From the NCBI GenBank assembly GCA_937906775.1, contig CALCUD010000133.1, forward strand, positions 1 through 16,280: a stretch of DNA of 16,280 nucleotides, given 5' to 3'. A program made the translations under genes and the position numbers. Position 1 is the first letter of the stretch. Each line of letters starts with the position of its first letter. This DNA comes from an uncultured Clostridia bacterium (GTDB lineage: Bacteria; Bacillota; Clostridia; Christensenellales; Aristaeellaceae). A model generated the notes under the pieces. The model ran no database searches, was not told the DNA's origin, and was given only the letters and a program-made list of their open reading frames with translations. Positions 1 to 7,505 of this stretch are shown here, piece after piece.

Positions 1-67
1 CCGCTTTGATTTCGTCTTCCGTAGCGGAACGGGATACGCCTAAGACATCAAACGGGTCAGTACTCAT
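1..67 (-). CDS. J-domain (DnaJ-like) co-chaperone, N-terminus only
   Basis: Only the first 22 codons lie in the window; the gene continues past the left edge. Reading leftwards from the ATG at 67 gives MSTDPFDVLGVSRSATEDEI and on, the start of helix I and the turn of a J-domain; the HPD loop would lie outside the window. The start 'DPFxVLGVS' resembles clostridial J-domain proteins coded beside DUF5685 rather than canonical DnaJ, which usually begins with a 'DYYEVLGV' stretch. Its ATG lies inside the last codons of the DUF5685 gene (11-bp overlap), so the two are translationally coupled. J-proteins stimulate Hsp70 ATP hydrolysis, and the Hsp70 partner is two genes upstream in the same operon. 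Family call is firm for so short a piece; the rest of the protein is unknown. Confidence 0.75.
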   Translation of the reverse strand, partial: MSTDPFDVLGVSRSATEDEIKA

Positions 68-902
68 CCGGCTCCTCCTTTCTGCTCTTCTGCCTGAGCC
101 TATTGTACCGCTGCCAGACACCGCTGTAAACTACATTCCGAAGGATATCAAGATGATCGGCTAACGGAAGGGCCTCTATCGCTTCCGCAGCTCCGGCGAT
201 CAGCATCTCCAGAGTTTCCTGACAGAAAGACTCGTAATCCGGTCTGCCTTTTCGGGAACGGAGCGGATTGAAACGATCTTTCCGGATGTCGTCCTCCAGA
301 TCCTCCCAGGCATCCATGAAATACACGAACCGTCCCAGCGAAGTACCGAGAACATAAAGGACCGGGGCCCAATAGTCGTCCGGATCGGGAACAAATACTG
401 CACCAAGCATCCGTCCGGAAAGATTACATAACAGATCCATATCGTCGGTACCGCTTTTTTCCGCCGCCCAGGTTTCTTCCAGCGCGTTCCGGACTTCATC
501 TGACTGGCGTGGATATGTTTCACGGATTTCTTCATGGCAGCGGGTCAGGAACCGGATCCCCGCAGACGCACGGAGAGAACGATCATCCATCTTTGAATCG
601 ATGCATTTATAATACATGAGCAGCAAATTCATATTCGCAGCGTAACGGTTGAACCCGGAAACAGATCCGGTACGCGGGCGGAGAGGGTGCATAGGGCATC
701 TGAAGGTTTCTTTCACGGCGCCGGAACCGTAAAGATCAGAAAGCAACATCGAAAGGAAAGTCATATCATTGCTCAGCATGATCCTTCCGGGCTGACCGGA
801 AACTTCTTTGATCGTCCTGCAAAGGCCGCAGTAGTATTCACGGTAGCATGATTTCTGCTCTTCTGTGAGCAGGGCGAAACAGGGAGCGATATAACCGAAC
901 AT
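57..902 (-). CDS. DUF5685 family protein
   Basis: 281 aa, soluble, no signal peptide. I recognise the family by its N-terminus (MFGYIAP), the CxxC at C25-C28 (motif YYCGLC), a third Cys in 'RCPMHPL' (C69), and the 'MDAWEDLEDDIRKDRFNPL' segment at about 196-214. Two Asp-rich stretches, KMDD near 104-107 and D197/D201/D205, resemble the paired metal-binding helices of class I isoprenoid-synthase folds; this is my inference and not an established activity. The Cys residues could bind a metal. It sits 23 bp after the Hsp70 gene and overlaps the J-protein gene by 11 bp, so a chaperone-linked role is likely. Start: ATG at 902, with AAAGGAG about 10 nt upstream. Function is not known. Confidence 0.85.
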   Translation of the reverse strand: MFGYIAPCFALLTEEQKSCYREYYCGLCRTIKEVSGQPGRIMLSNDMTFLSMLLSDLYGSGAVKETFRCPMHPLRPRTGSVSGFNRYAANMNLLLMYYKCIDSKMDDRSLRASAGIRFLTRCHEEIRETYPRQSDEVRNALEETWAAEKSGTDDMDLLCNLSGRMLGAVFVPDPDDYWAPVLYVLGTSLGRFVYFMDAWEDLEDDIRKDRFNPLRSRKGRPDYESFCQETLEMLIAGAAEAIEALPLADHLDILRNVVYSGVWQRYNRLRQKSRKEEPDEY

Positions 903-925
903 GAGGAAATTCTCCTTTGTCGGAC

Positions 926-2677
926 TCAGACATCAAAGGAACCGTCATCGTTTGCGGAATCCGAAGCGTCCGCATAGATGCCGGCGTTTTTCATAATGGA
1001 TTCGAGATCGTCGCACGCGGCTGCAATGTCAGAGATCCGTCCGGAGGAGATCGCGTTTTCCGCCGCGGTTATTGCCGTTTCAAGACGGTCTCTGTCTGGA
1101 CTTTTCAGTTTGCGGCGCAGACGCCTGGCCTGATTTACAAGGCTTTCTGCGCGGTCTTTTGCTTTTTGCAGCTCCTGATTTTTTCTGTCCTGTGCGGCAT
1201 ACGTTTCCGCGTCACGGATGGCGCGGTCGATTTCGTCGCGCGCCATATTTCCGGAACCGGAAATCGTGATGTCCTGACTGCGATTCGTGCCGAGATCTTT
1301 TGCCGTAACATGGACAATACCGTTTGTGTCGATGGTGAACGTGACTTCGATCTGCGGAATGCCTCTGAGGGCGCGACGGATCCCGTCCAGTTTGAATTTA
1401 CCCAGCGACTTGTTTGCGGATGCGATCTCACGTTCGCCCTGAAGGACGTTGATCTCCACGCTTGTCTGAAAATTCGCGGCGGTTGTAAACACCTGGGAAT
1501 GCTGACAGGGCAGAGGCGTATTCCGGTCAATGATCCGGGCAAAGACATCGCCCATGGTTTCAATACCGAGAGAAAGCGGCGTGACATCGATCAGGACGAT
1601 GGAATTGATGGATCCGGTCAGGACACCGCCCTGCAAACAGGCTCCCATGGCAACGCATTCATCCGGATTGATATCCCGGGAGGGCTCCTTACCGGTCATT
1701 TTCCGGACGGCTTCCTGAACAGCAGGAATCCTGGTCGAACCTCCGACCAGAAGGACGCCCGACAGATCGGAAGCCTTTATGCCTGCGTCAGAAAGTGCCT
1801 GCTGGACAGGCCCGCGCGTTGCGTCAACAAGGTGAGATGTCAGTTCGTTGAAACGGGCCCGGGTCAGGGTTTCCTCCAGATGACGGGGACCGTCGGACGT
1901 CTGAGCCAGAAAGGGAAGATTGATGACGGTTTCCGTGGATGAGGACAGCGCGATCTTCGCCTGTTCGGCTGCTTCCGAGAGACGCTGCATAGCCATGGGA
2001 TCACGGGAAAGATCCAGCTTGGTTTTCTGACGGAAAATATCCAGGAGCCAGCCTACGACGCACTGATCAAAATCATCTCCGCCGAGATGATTGTTTCCGG
2101 CGGTCGCCAGTACTTCAATGGTATCGGACGCGATATCCAGGACGGAGACGTCAAAAGTGCCGCCTCCGAGATCGTAAACCATGATTTTTCTGGGAGAGGA
2201 TTTATCAAAGCCGTACGCCAAGGCTGCCGACGTCGGTTCGTTGATGATCCGGAGAACATTGAGACCGGCTATCAGACCGGCGTCCTTTGTGGCCTGACGC
2301 TGTGCGTCTGTGAAATAGGCGGGTACGGTAATGACCGCGTCTGAAACCGGTTCGCCGATATAGTTCTCGGCATCGGTCCGGAGTTTACGAAGAATCATGG
2401 AAGAAATTTCCTGCGGGGTATATTGTTTTCCGTCTACGGTATATTTCTTATCGCTGCCCATTTCGCGTTTGACGGAAGAAAAGGTCCTGCCGGCATTGGT
2501 GACTGCCTGACGTTTGGCGGCCATTCCGACGAGACGCTGACCGTCCTTCGTAAAGGCAACAACGGACGGCGTTGTCCTTCCGCCTTCCGCATTCGGGATG
2601 ACAACAGCATGCCCGCTTTCCATAAATGTGACACAGGAATTGGTTGTTCCGAGATCGATCCCGATCAGTTTCGACAT
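926..2677 (-). CDS. dnaK: Hsp70 molecular chaperone DnaK
   Basis: 583-aa cytosolic ATP-dependent chaperone that binds exposed hydrophobic peptide segments and releases them on nucleotide exchange. Nucleotide-binding domain about 1-362: phosphate-1 motif GIDLGTTNSC (6-15), phosphate-2 motif DLGGGTFDVSVLD (169-181), adenosine motif LLVGGSTRIP (309-318). The interdomain linker and start of the substrate domain read VLIDVTPLSLGIETMG (361-376), then a beta-sandwich to about 475 and a helical lid to the end. At 583 aa it is shorter than E. coli DnaK (638); the NBD has the deletion usual in Gram-positive DnaK, and the lid is short. The tail ends GSFDV. Start: ATG with AGGAGG 7 nt upstream. grpE, hrcA and canonical dnaJ are absent nearby; DUF5685 and a J-protein follow instead. 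It may therefore be a second, accessory Hsp70 rather than the main heat-shock DnaK. Confidence 0.93.
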   Translation of the reverse strand: MSKLIGIDLGTTNSCVTFMESGHAVVIPNAEGGRTTPSVVAFTKDGQRLVGMAAKRQAVTNAGRTFSSVKREMGSDKKYTVDGKQYTPQEISSMILRKLRTDAENYIGEPVSDAVITVPAYFTDAQRQATKDAGLIAGLNVLRIINEPTSAALAYGFDKSSPRKIMVYDLGGGTFDVSVLDIASDTIEVLATAGNNHLGGDDFDQCVVGWLLDIFRQKTKLDLSRDPMAMQRLSEAAEQAKIALSSSTETVINLPFLAQTSDGPRHLEETLTRARFNELTSHLVDATRGPVQQALSDAGIKASDLSGVLLVGGSTRIPAVQEAVRKMTGKEPSRDINPDECVAMGACLQGGVLTGSINSIVLIDVTPLSLGIETMGDVFARIIDRNTPLPCQHSQVFTTAANFQTSVEINVLQGEREIASANKSLGKFKLDGIRRALRGIPQIEVTFTIDTNGIVHVTAKDLGTNRSQDITISGSGNMARDEIDRAIRDAETYAAQDRKNQELQKAKDRAESLVNQARRLRRKLKSPDRDRLETAITAAENAISSGRISDIAAACDDLESIMKNAGIYADASDSANDDGSFDV

Positions 2678-2718
2678 ATTGAAACCTCCTGACTTGCCGG
2701 TCGTTTTCCGACGGGAAA

Positions 2719-2748
2719 ATCATATCACAATCATGATCGTGATTGAAA
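2719..2748 (-). promoter_or_regulatory. Extended -10 promoter for the Hsp70 operon
   Basis: On the minus strand TATGAT (2724-2719) is preceded by TGA, giving a TGn extended -10. The -35 region is weak (TTCAAT at 17 bp spacing or TTTCAA at 18). It lies about 40 nt upstream of the dnaK start codon. An 18-bp near-palindrome sits over the spacer. Neither a CIRCE element (HrcA site) nor a CtsR-type repeat is present. Confidence 0.55.
2728..2745. promoter_or_regulatory. 18-bp near-palindrome, candidate operator
   Basis: Perfect 6-bp arms CAATCA and TGATTG flank the centre TGATCG, so 16 of 18 positions are symmetric. It covers the spacer of the Hsp70 promoter and lies about 50 bp upstream of the -35 of the divergent aminopeptidase promoter, a position suited to a dimeric repressor. 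The regulator is unknown. Confidence 0.4.
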
Positions 2749-2792
2749 GAAAATATTGTGAACAATGGCTGAAAATCAAAAAGGAAAGATGA

Positions 2793-2821
2793 TTGTTTTT
2801 ATGTTTGTCCGGTGATAAAAT
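2793..2821 (+). promoter_or_regulatory. Sigma-A-type promoter for the aminopeptidase operon
   Basis: TTGTTT (2793-2798), 17-bp spacer, TAAAAT (2816-2821). It lies 40 bp before the chosen ATG at 2862. Its position argues against the longer TTG start at 2793, which would put the promoter inside the coding sequence. Confidence 0.6.
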
Positions 2822-2861
2822 AAGAAAAAAAGAGCAGATAAGCTCTGTCAGGAGAGATTAT

Positions 2862-4232
2862 ATGGAAAGACCGAACGCCTGGAACCACTATGAAGACAAT
2901 GAACTGGACGAAATCAGCCGGTTTGGCGGGGAATACAAGGATTTCATCAATAACGGAAAAACAGAACGCGAATGTGTGACAGAAACTATCGCGTTTCTTG
3001 AAAAGGCCGGATACCGGTCCCTGGACAGCGTATCCGAATTGAAACCCGGCAGCCGTGTTTATGTCAACCGGATGGGGAAAGCACTTTTGCTTTTTATCAT
3101 CGGACGGCAGCCGCTGGAAAAAGGGATGAATATTGTCGGAGCGCATATCGATTCTCCGAGATTGGACATCAAGCAGAATCCTCTTTATGAAGCGGGCGGC
3201 TTCGCATACGCGGATACGCACTATTACGGAGGAATCAAAAAGTATCAGTGGGTGGCCAGAGAACTCGCTCTTCACGGTGTAATCGTTCTGAAAGACGGAA
3301 CGACTGTCACGATTTCCATCGGTGAAAATGACGAAGATCCGGTAGTCGGGGTCAGCGATCTGCTGATCCATCTGGCACAGGATCAGATGGATAAAAAACT
3401 GCGTGAAGGGGTCAAGGGGGAGGACCTTGATATCATTTTGGCCGGGAAGCCGTTGAACGGCGAGGAAAAAGAACCGGTCAAAGCCTGCCTGCTGAAGATC
3501 CTGAAGGAACAGTACGGCATTGAAGAAGAAGATTTCCTATCCGCGGAGATTGAAGCGGTTCCGGCCGGAAAAGCAAGAGATTTCGGACTGGACCGGAGCA
3601 TGATCCTGGGTTACGGACATGATGACCGCGTGTGTGCATTTGCGGAATTGAAGGCCATGCTGAGCATTACGGATACGCCGGAATATACCTGCTGCGGGAT
3701 GCTGACTGACAAGGAGGAGATCGGCAGCGTAGGGGCGACCGGAATGCAGGCGAATTATCTTGAAAACGCAGTTGCGGAAATTCTGGACAGGCAGAACTGT
3801 TACAGCGAACTGCGGGTCCGCCGTACACTGCAGAACAGCCGGATGCTCTCCTGCGATGTTTCAGCCGGATATGATCCGCTATACGATTCCGCTTTTGAGA
3901 AAAAGAATGCCGCCTATCTCGGACGCGGTGTCTGCTTCAATAAATTCACGGGACGGGGCGGAAAAAGCGGCTCAAATGACGCGAACGCCGAATATATCGG
4001 AAAGCTCCGGAAAATCATGGATGACGCGAATGTGTTCTGGCAGACAGCCGAGCTTGGACGCGTCGATGTAGGCGGAGGCGGGACGATTGCTTATATCTGC
4101 GCCTTGTACGGTATGGAAGTTATCGACAGCGGCGTTGCGGTTCTCAGCATGCACGCACCGATGGAAATCATCTCCAAGGCGGATCTCTATGAAGCGTTCA
4201 AGGCTTATCGCGCATTTATGCTGAATGCCTGA
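2862..4232 (+). CDS. M18 family aminopeptidase (aspartyl-aminopeptidase type)
   Basis: 456-aa cytosolic di-metal exopeptidase that removes N-terminal residues from peptides; M18 enzymes often favour acidic or hydrophobic N-termini. Metal and catalytic residues are visible: H95 and D97 in GAHIDSPRLDIK, the acid pair E285-E286 in DKEEIGSVGATG, an Asp in SCDVSAGYDP, and the C-terminal ligand H431 in MHAPMEI. The segment FTGRGGKSGSNDANAEY is also typical of the family. Length is normal (about 430-470). I chose ATG 2862 because AGGAGAG lies 6 nt upstream and the family N-terminus starts there; an in-frame TTG at 2793 overlaps the promoter. The next gene follows after 24 bp. Confidence 0.93.
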   Translation: MERPNAWNHYEDNELDEISRFGGEYKDFINNGKTERECVTETIAFLEKAGYRSLDSVSELKPGSRVYVNRMGKALLLFIIGRQPLEKGMNIVGAHIDSPRLDIKQNPLYEAGGFAYADTHYYGGIKKYQWVARELALHGVIVLKDGTTVTISIGENDEDPVVGVSDLLIHLAQDQMDKKLREGVKGEDLDIILAGKPLNGEEKEPVKACLLKILKEQYGIEEEDFLSAEIEAVPAGKARDFGLDRSMILGYGHDDRVCAFAELKAMLSITDTPEYTCCGMLTDKEEIGSVGATGMQANYLENAVAEILDRQNCYSELRVRRTLQNSRMLSCDVSAGYDPLYDSAFEKKNAAYLGRGVCFNKFTGRGGKSGSNDANAEYIGKLRKIMDDANVFWQTAELGRVDVGGGGTIAYICALYGMEVIDSGVAVLSMHAPMEIISKADLYEAFKAYRAFMLNA

Positions 4233-4256
4233 TCTGCCGGAAAGGAAATACCTGAA

Positions 4257-4517
4257 ATGTCGGAAATACCGGAAGTCCCTGCCGGAGAGAATCTGGACCG
4301 CGCTGTAGCTGAAGCATATGCCTATTATCAGGGCAATGTCCGGAAAGCGGGCGAATCTGTTTTTGATATTACTCTGGCAGCCCGGAACGGTGCTTCGGAG
4401 CGGGAATTACTGGAACTTTCCTTGAAATGTCTGGATAAAATGCTGGATGAACCTGTGGGTGAACATGTTCTTGAGGTCCTTCGAAAACAAGACCCGGACA
4501 GAAGTTCAAATGCGTAA
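4257..4517 (+). CDS. Small acidic protein of unknown function
   Basis: 86 aa, not recognised. It is acidic, largely predicted helical (for example ERELLELSLKCLDKMLDE), has a single Cys and shows neither a signal peptide nor a membrane segment. It starts with ATG 24 bp after the aminopeptidase stop, with AAAGGAAA about 10 nt upstream, so it is probably co-transcribed with that gene. Codon use matches its neighbours, which supports a real gene. The rpmE promoter begins 8 bp after its stop. I tested the idea that it is the peptide precursor for the NHLM exporter downstream: it has no Gly-Gly-type cleavage site and no recognisable nitrile-hydratase-like leader, so I do not support that. Confidence 0.7.
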   Translation: MSEIPEVPAGENLDRAVAEAYAYYQGNVRKAGESVFDITLAARNGASERELLELSLKCLDKMLDEPVGEHVLEVLRKQDPDRSSNA

Positions 4518-4525
4518 AAAAAAGC

Positions 4526-4554
4526 TTGCATTTCATATCTGAATATGGTATTAT
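4526..4554 (+). promoter_or_regulatory. rpmE promoter
   Basis: TTGCAT (4526-4531), 17-bp spacer, TATTAT (4549-4554). It starts just after the stop of the 86-aa gene and 51 bp before the rpmE ATG. This is one of the best sigma-A matches in the window, fitting a highly expressed ribosomal protein. Confidence 0.75.
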
Positions 4555-4604
4555 ACCGAATGCGGTTCGACCGCCATTGCATACGCGAAAGAGGTGAAAC
4601 AGCA

Positions 4605-4805
4605 ATGAAGGAAAAGATCCATCCCCAGTACGGCAAATGCATCGTTCGCTGCGTATGCGGTGAAACGTTTGAAACCGGTTCTACCAAGAAAGAGATGAAG
4701 GTCGATATTTGCTCCAAGTGCCATCCTTTCTACACCGGCAAGCAGAAGCTTGTTGACACCGGCGGACGTGTTGATCGCTTCAAGAAGCGCTTTGGCATCG
4801 AATAA
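4605..4805 (+). CDS. rpmE: Ribosomal protein bL31, zinc-binding type
   Basis: 66-aa protein of the large ribosomal subunit that bridges to the small subunit near the central protuberance. It begins MKEKIHPQYGKCIVRCVCGE and carries four zinc-ligand cysteines, C16, C18, C36 and C39. This is the zinc-containing form rather than the Cys-less zinc-starvation paralogue. Length is normal. Start: ATG 4605 with GAGGTG 8 nt upstream; the longer in-frame start at 4545 lies inside the promoter. The gene is monocistronic, framed by its own promoter and a strong terminator. Confidence 0.97.
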   Translation: MKEKIHPQYGKCIVRCVCGETFETGSTKKEMKVDICSKCHPFYTGKQKLVDTGGRVDRFKKRFGIE

Positions 4806-4813
4806 TGCAAATT

Positions 4814-4846
4814 ACAGGATGTACAGAAGGTACATCCTGTTTTTTT
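4814..4846 (+). terminator. Rho-independent terminator after rpmE
   Basis: Perfect 11-bp stem ACAGGATGTAC / GTACATCCTGT, 5-nt loop AGAAG, followed by a run of seven T. It begins 8 bp after the rpmE stop codon. Confidence 0.93.
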
Positions 4847-4893
4847 GTCGAAATGATATGAGAATGAAAAACATCAAAGGAGCGTGAATCCCA

Positions 4894-5811
4894 ATGCCTG
4901 ATAAAATCAGTATCTGCTTTGATTCAACCGATGGCGGGAAGCTCGACACCAGAAAATGGATTCCGGACGGGGAGATCCGGGGAATCGTTCAGATCGTTCA
5001 CGGAATGGCTGAACATATTGATCGGTATGACGGCGTGGCAAAGGCGTTGAATACAGCCGGGTATCTTGTTACCGGACACAATCACGCCGGGCACGGAGAG
5101 AACGCCGGGATCCGCGGCTTTTTCGGGGAAAAAAACGGCTGGCAGCGCCTGATCGATGACGCGCATTGCCTCCGGGAAACGGTTTCTGCGGAATATCCCG
5201 GAATCCCTTATTTCATCCTCGGACACAGCATGGGTTCCTTTGTGGTGCGCTGTTATCTGACGCAGTATGCTTCCGGTCTGGCAGGATCGGTCATTTCCGG
5301 AACCGGGTATTACGGGAAAGCGCTTGTTCTGGCAGGACTTGCTCTGGCGAATATCGAATGCGCGTTTGGTAAAACAAAAAAAGAATCCCGGATGATCGAT
5401 CAGATTGCATTTTCCGGTAATAATAAACCATTCGAGCCTGGAAGGACCGGAGCTGAATGGCTGAGCCGCGATGAAGAGCAGGTGGACCGTTATGTGGCGG
5501 ATCCGCTGTGCGGATTCCTGTTCACTGCGGGAGGATACAGAGATATGTTCAGGGGCTTGAACCGCCTGACACGGACAGACGATCTGAAGAAAATCCCTGC
5601 GCAATTGCCGATCCTGTTCATCAGCGGAGAGCGTGATCCTGTGGGTGCCATGGGTACCGGCGTGACCCGCGTTTTCGATGATTTCAAACAGGCCGGGCTT
5701 ACGGATGTCACTCTGAAACTGTATCCTGGAGCACGGCATGAACTGTTCAATGAGCTGAACCGTCAGGAGGTATATCAGGATCTGACTGCGTGGCTGGTGA
5801 GAAATTCCTGA
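4894..5811 (+). CDS. Alpha/beta hydrolase (monoacylglycerol lipase / lysophospholipase-like)
   Basis: 305-aa soluble serine hydrolase of the Hydrolase_4 / monoglyceride lipase group. The oxyanion motif VHGMAEH lies near 31-37 and the cap-side GHNHAGHGEN near 60. The nucleophile elbow GHSMG puts Ser112 at the active site; Asp248 (SGERDPVG) and His282 (GARHELFNE) complete the triad. The likely reaction is hydrolysis of monoacylglycerol or lysophospholipid esters, but the natural substrate cannot be read from sequence. No signal peptide. Start: ATG with AAAGGAG about 11 nt upstream. I see no convincing promoter in the 47 bp after the rpmE terminator. The gene ends against the convergent putP gene, with a shared terminator. 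Confidence 0.9.
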   Translation: MPDKISICFDSTDGGKLDTRKWIPDGEIRGIVQIVHGMAEHIDRYDGVAKALNTAGYLVTGHNHAGHGENAGIRGFFGEKNGWQRLIDDAHCLRETVSAEYPGIPYFILGHSMGSFVVRCYLTQYASGLAGSVISGTGYYGKALVLAGLALANIECAFGKTKKESRMIDQIAFSGNNKPFEPGRTGAEWLSRDEEQVDRYVADPLCGFLFTAGGYRDMFRGLNRLTRTDDLKKIPAQLPILFISGERDPVGAMGTGVTRVFDDFKQAGLTDVTLKLYPGARHELFNELNRQEVYQDLTAWLVRNS

Positions 5812-5819
5812 TCCATATA

Positions 5820-5870
5820 CAAAAAAGAACTCCCTTCCGCTGAATGACCGCGGAAAGGGAGTTCTTTTTA
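5820..5870. terminator. Bidirectional terminator between hydrolase and putP
   Basis: Long hairpin: left arm GAACTCCCTTCCGC pairs with GCGGAAAGGGAGTTC, with one bulged base. Flanking A-rich and T-rich tracts make it work as an intrinsic terminator in both directions. It lies between the convergent genes, 9 bp after one stop and 5 bp after the other. Confidence 0.9.
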
Positions 5871-5875
5871 CTGAT

Positions 5876-7333
5876 TCAGATTTCTTCTGTCTGTGCAGAC
5901 GCCTGATCATAGAGTGCGAGAACGTCATCGGAAGGCTTCCTGTCAGCCAGAGAAACAACCACGGCTATCAGCAGACTTGCAAAGAAACCGGGGATGATCT
6001 CATAAAGACCGATGCCGGACAGGAAACATAACCAGCCGATATCGACCGCGGCACCGGTGATGATTCCGGCAATGGCGCCCTTGAAGGTGAAACGCTTCCA
6101 GAACAAGGAAAGCAGAATCGCGGGACCGAAGGCGGCGCCGAAAATTCCCCAGGCGTTTTCAACAAGTCCCATGATCGTCCCGCTTCCCGGATCTGAGGCA
6201 ATCAGAACGGCGATGACGGAGATGATCAGCACCACAATCCGCCCGGCCCAGTTCATCTCTTTGTCAGTGGCACGATTTTTCCGGATAACAGGCTTATACA
6301 CATCGGATGCGAAAGCGGAGGAAGCGCAGAGCAGCTGACTGTCGGCGGTGGACATGGCTGCAGCGAGAATTGCAGAAAGCAGGACCCCGGAAATAAGCGC
6401 AGGGAATATTTTGCGGACCATCTGAACAAAAACGGTCGAGGAATCTTCCAGTTCGCCCATGAAAATATGACCGATTGCGCCGGCAGCCACAGAGAAGATA
6501 ACGATCAACACATTCCAGGAAATTCCGATTTTGGCGGATTTTCTGAGATCTTTATCACTGCGAACGGACATAAAGCGGATGATGATATGGGGCATTCCAA
6601 AGTACCCGAGTCCCCAGCCAAGGCCGGAAGCGACTGTTTTCCAATCGGGGAACAGATTCCAGTATCCGGCGGGAAGCTGTTCAACAGACCCCAGCGCTTC
6701 GCCGGCATTGATCAATCCCAGCGCAAAGATCGGAGCGATCAGCAATGCACCGAGCATCAGCAGCCCCTGGAAAAAGTCAGTCCAGCAGACAGCGTTGAAT
6801 CCGCCCAGGAAAGTATAGACGATAATGATCGCAGAAGCGATATACATGGCGACTTTTTCATCAATATTGATCACCGTGTGGAAGAGAGTGCCGCAGGCTT
6901 TAACGGAAGATGCGGCATAAATTGTGTAGGCGATAAGAAAGATGACGGCGCAGATGATCTGCAGGACTTTGCTGGAAGAACGGAAACGGTTGGTCAGGTA
7001 CTGCGGGATCGTGATGGAGTCGTCCGACACGATGGAGAAACGCCGGAGACGGGGCGCTTCAAAAATCCAGGCCAGCGCATAACCGATAGCAAGACCGATC
7101 GCGATCCATGCCTGACCGATCCCGGCTGCATAGATGGAAGCGGGAAGCCCCATCAGAACCCATGCACTCATGTCGGAAGCGCCCGCGGACAACGCAGATA
7201 CCCAGGGGCCCATCTGACGTCCGCCGAGGAAATACTCTTTTTCACCGCCGCTCTTGGTTTTCACAAAAAAATAAACGCCGATGGATACCATAAAGAACAG
7301 ATAGACAATGAAAACAATCACTTCAACATTCAT
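5876..7333 (-). CDS. putP: Sodium/proline symporter PutP
   Basis: 485-aa integral membrane protein of the solute:sodium symporter (SSS) family, importing L-proline with Na+. The N-terminal signature FLGGRQMGPWVSALSAGASD and on through MSAWVLMGLPA is almost identical in pattern to E. coli PutP. It keeps the Na+-site serines (S53 and S56 here) and the later Ser-Thr pair in AAAMSTADSQ. About 12-13 hydrophobic segments; length matches the family (about 490-500). I chose ATG 7333 over the GTG at 7351: the shorter form begins at the natural N-terminus MNVEVIVF and has a GGTGGG element 5 nt upstream, while the GTG has no ribosome binding site. Monocistronic, divergent from the exporter operon. Likely uses: osmoprotection or proline as nutrient. 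Confidence 0.94.
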   Translation of the reverse strand: MNVEVIVFIVYLFFMVSIGVYFFVKTKSGGEKEYFLGGRQMGPWVSALSAGASDMSAWVLMGLPASIYAAGIGQAWIAIGLAIGYALAWIFEAPRLRRFSIVSDDSITIPQYLTNRFRSSSKVLQIICAVIFLIAYTIYAASSVKACGTLFHTVINIDEKVAMYIASAIIIVYTFLGGFNAVCWTDFFQGLLMLGALLIAPIFALGLINAGEALGSVEQLPAGYWNLFPDWKTVASGLGWGLGYFGMPHIIIRFMSVRSDKDLRKSAKIGISWNVLIVIFSVAAGAIGHIFMGELEDSSTVFVQMVRKIFPALISGVLLSAILAAAMSTADSQLLCASSAFASDVYKPVIRKNRATDKEMNWAGRIVVLIISVIAVLIASDPGSGTIMGLVENAWGIFGAAFGPAILLSLFWKRFTFKGAIAGIITGAAVDIGWLCFLSGIGLYEIIPGFFASLLIAVVVSLADRKPSDDVLALYDQASAQTEEI

Positions 7334-7380
7334 TTGACCCACCACTTTCACGAGTTAAATAAGTAATATACTACATTATT

Positions 7381-7410
7381 ATTATACTGGTATATTTTCC
7401 GCGTGCGCAA
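7381..7410 (-). promoter_or_regulatory. putP promoter
   Basis: On the minus strand TTGCGC (7410-7405), 18-bp spacer, TATAAT (7386-7381), about 48 bp upstream of the putP ATG. The surrounding stretch to 7351 is very AT-rich and contains further -10-like hexamers, so the exact start is uncertain. Confidence 0.6.
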
Positions 7411-7435
7411 GGGGAGAATCAGTTCTTTTCATGTT

Positions 7436-7464
7436 TTGCTTTTTAACGAAAAAAAGTGTATAAT
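7436..7464 (+). promoter_or_regulatory. Promoter for the NHLM-type exporter operon
   Basis: TTGCTT (7436-7441), 17-bp spacer, TATAAT (7459-7464); a second TATAAT lies at 7471-7476 with no good -35. It is 41 bp upstream of the SH3-protein start. No other promoter was seen before 13304, so the four genes that follow probably form one transcript. Confidence 0.75.
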
Positions 7465-7505
7465 TTCTACTATAATGCGCGATTTCAGAACAGGGAGGGA
7501 CCGCG

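Noticed and set aside
917..1942. 341-aa open frame on the plus strand opposite dnaK
   Set aside because: It lies entirely antisense to a clear Hsp70 gene, matches no family and has no ribosome binding site; it is a by-product of dnaK codon use.
2793..2861. Extended N-terminus of the aminopeptidase from a TTG start
   Set aside because: The extra 23 codons coincide with a good promoter (TTGTTT-17-TAAAAT), and a proper Shine-Dalgarno precedes the ATG at 2862.
4257..4517. 86-aa protein as the missing NHLM peptide precursor
   Set aside because: No double-Gly-type cut site, no Cys/Ser/Thr-rich core and no nitrile-hydratase-like leader; it belongs to a different operon.
4924..5958. 344-aa open frame on the minus strand opposite the hydrolase
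   Set aside because: Antisense to an intact alpha/beta hydrolase and reading through a strong bidirectional terminator; Cys/His/Arg-rich nonsense composition.
6467..7366. 299-aa open frame on the plus strand opposite putP
   Set aside because: Translated sequence is D/G/H/R-rich with no domain, opposite a certain PutP.
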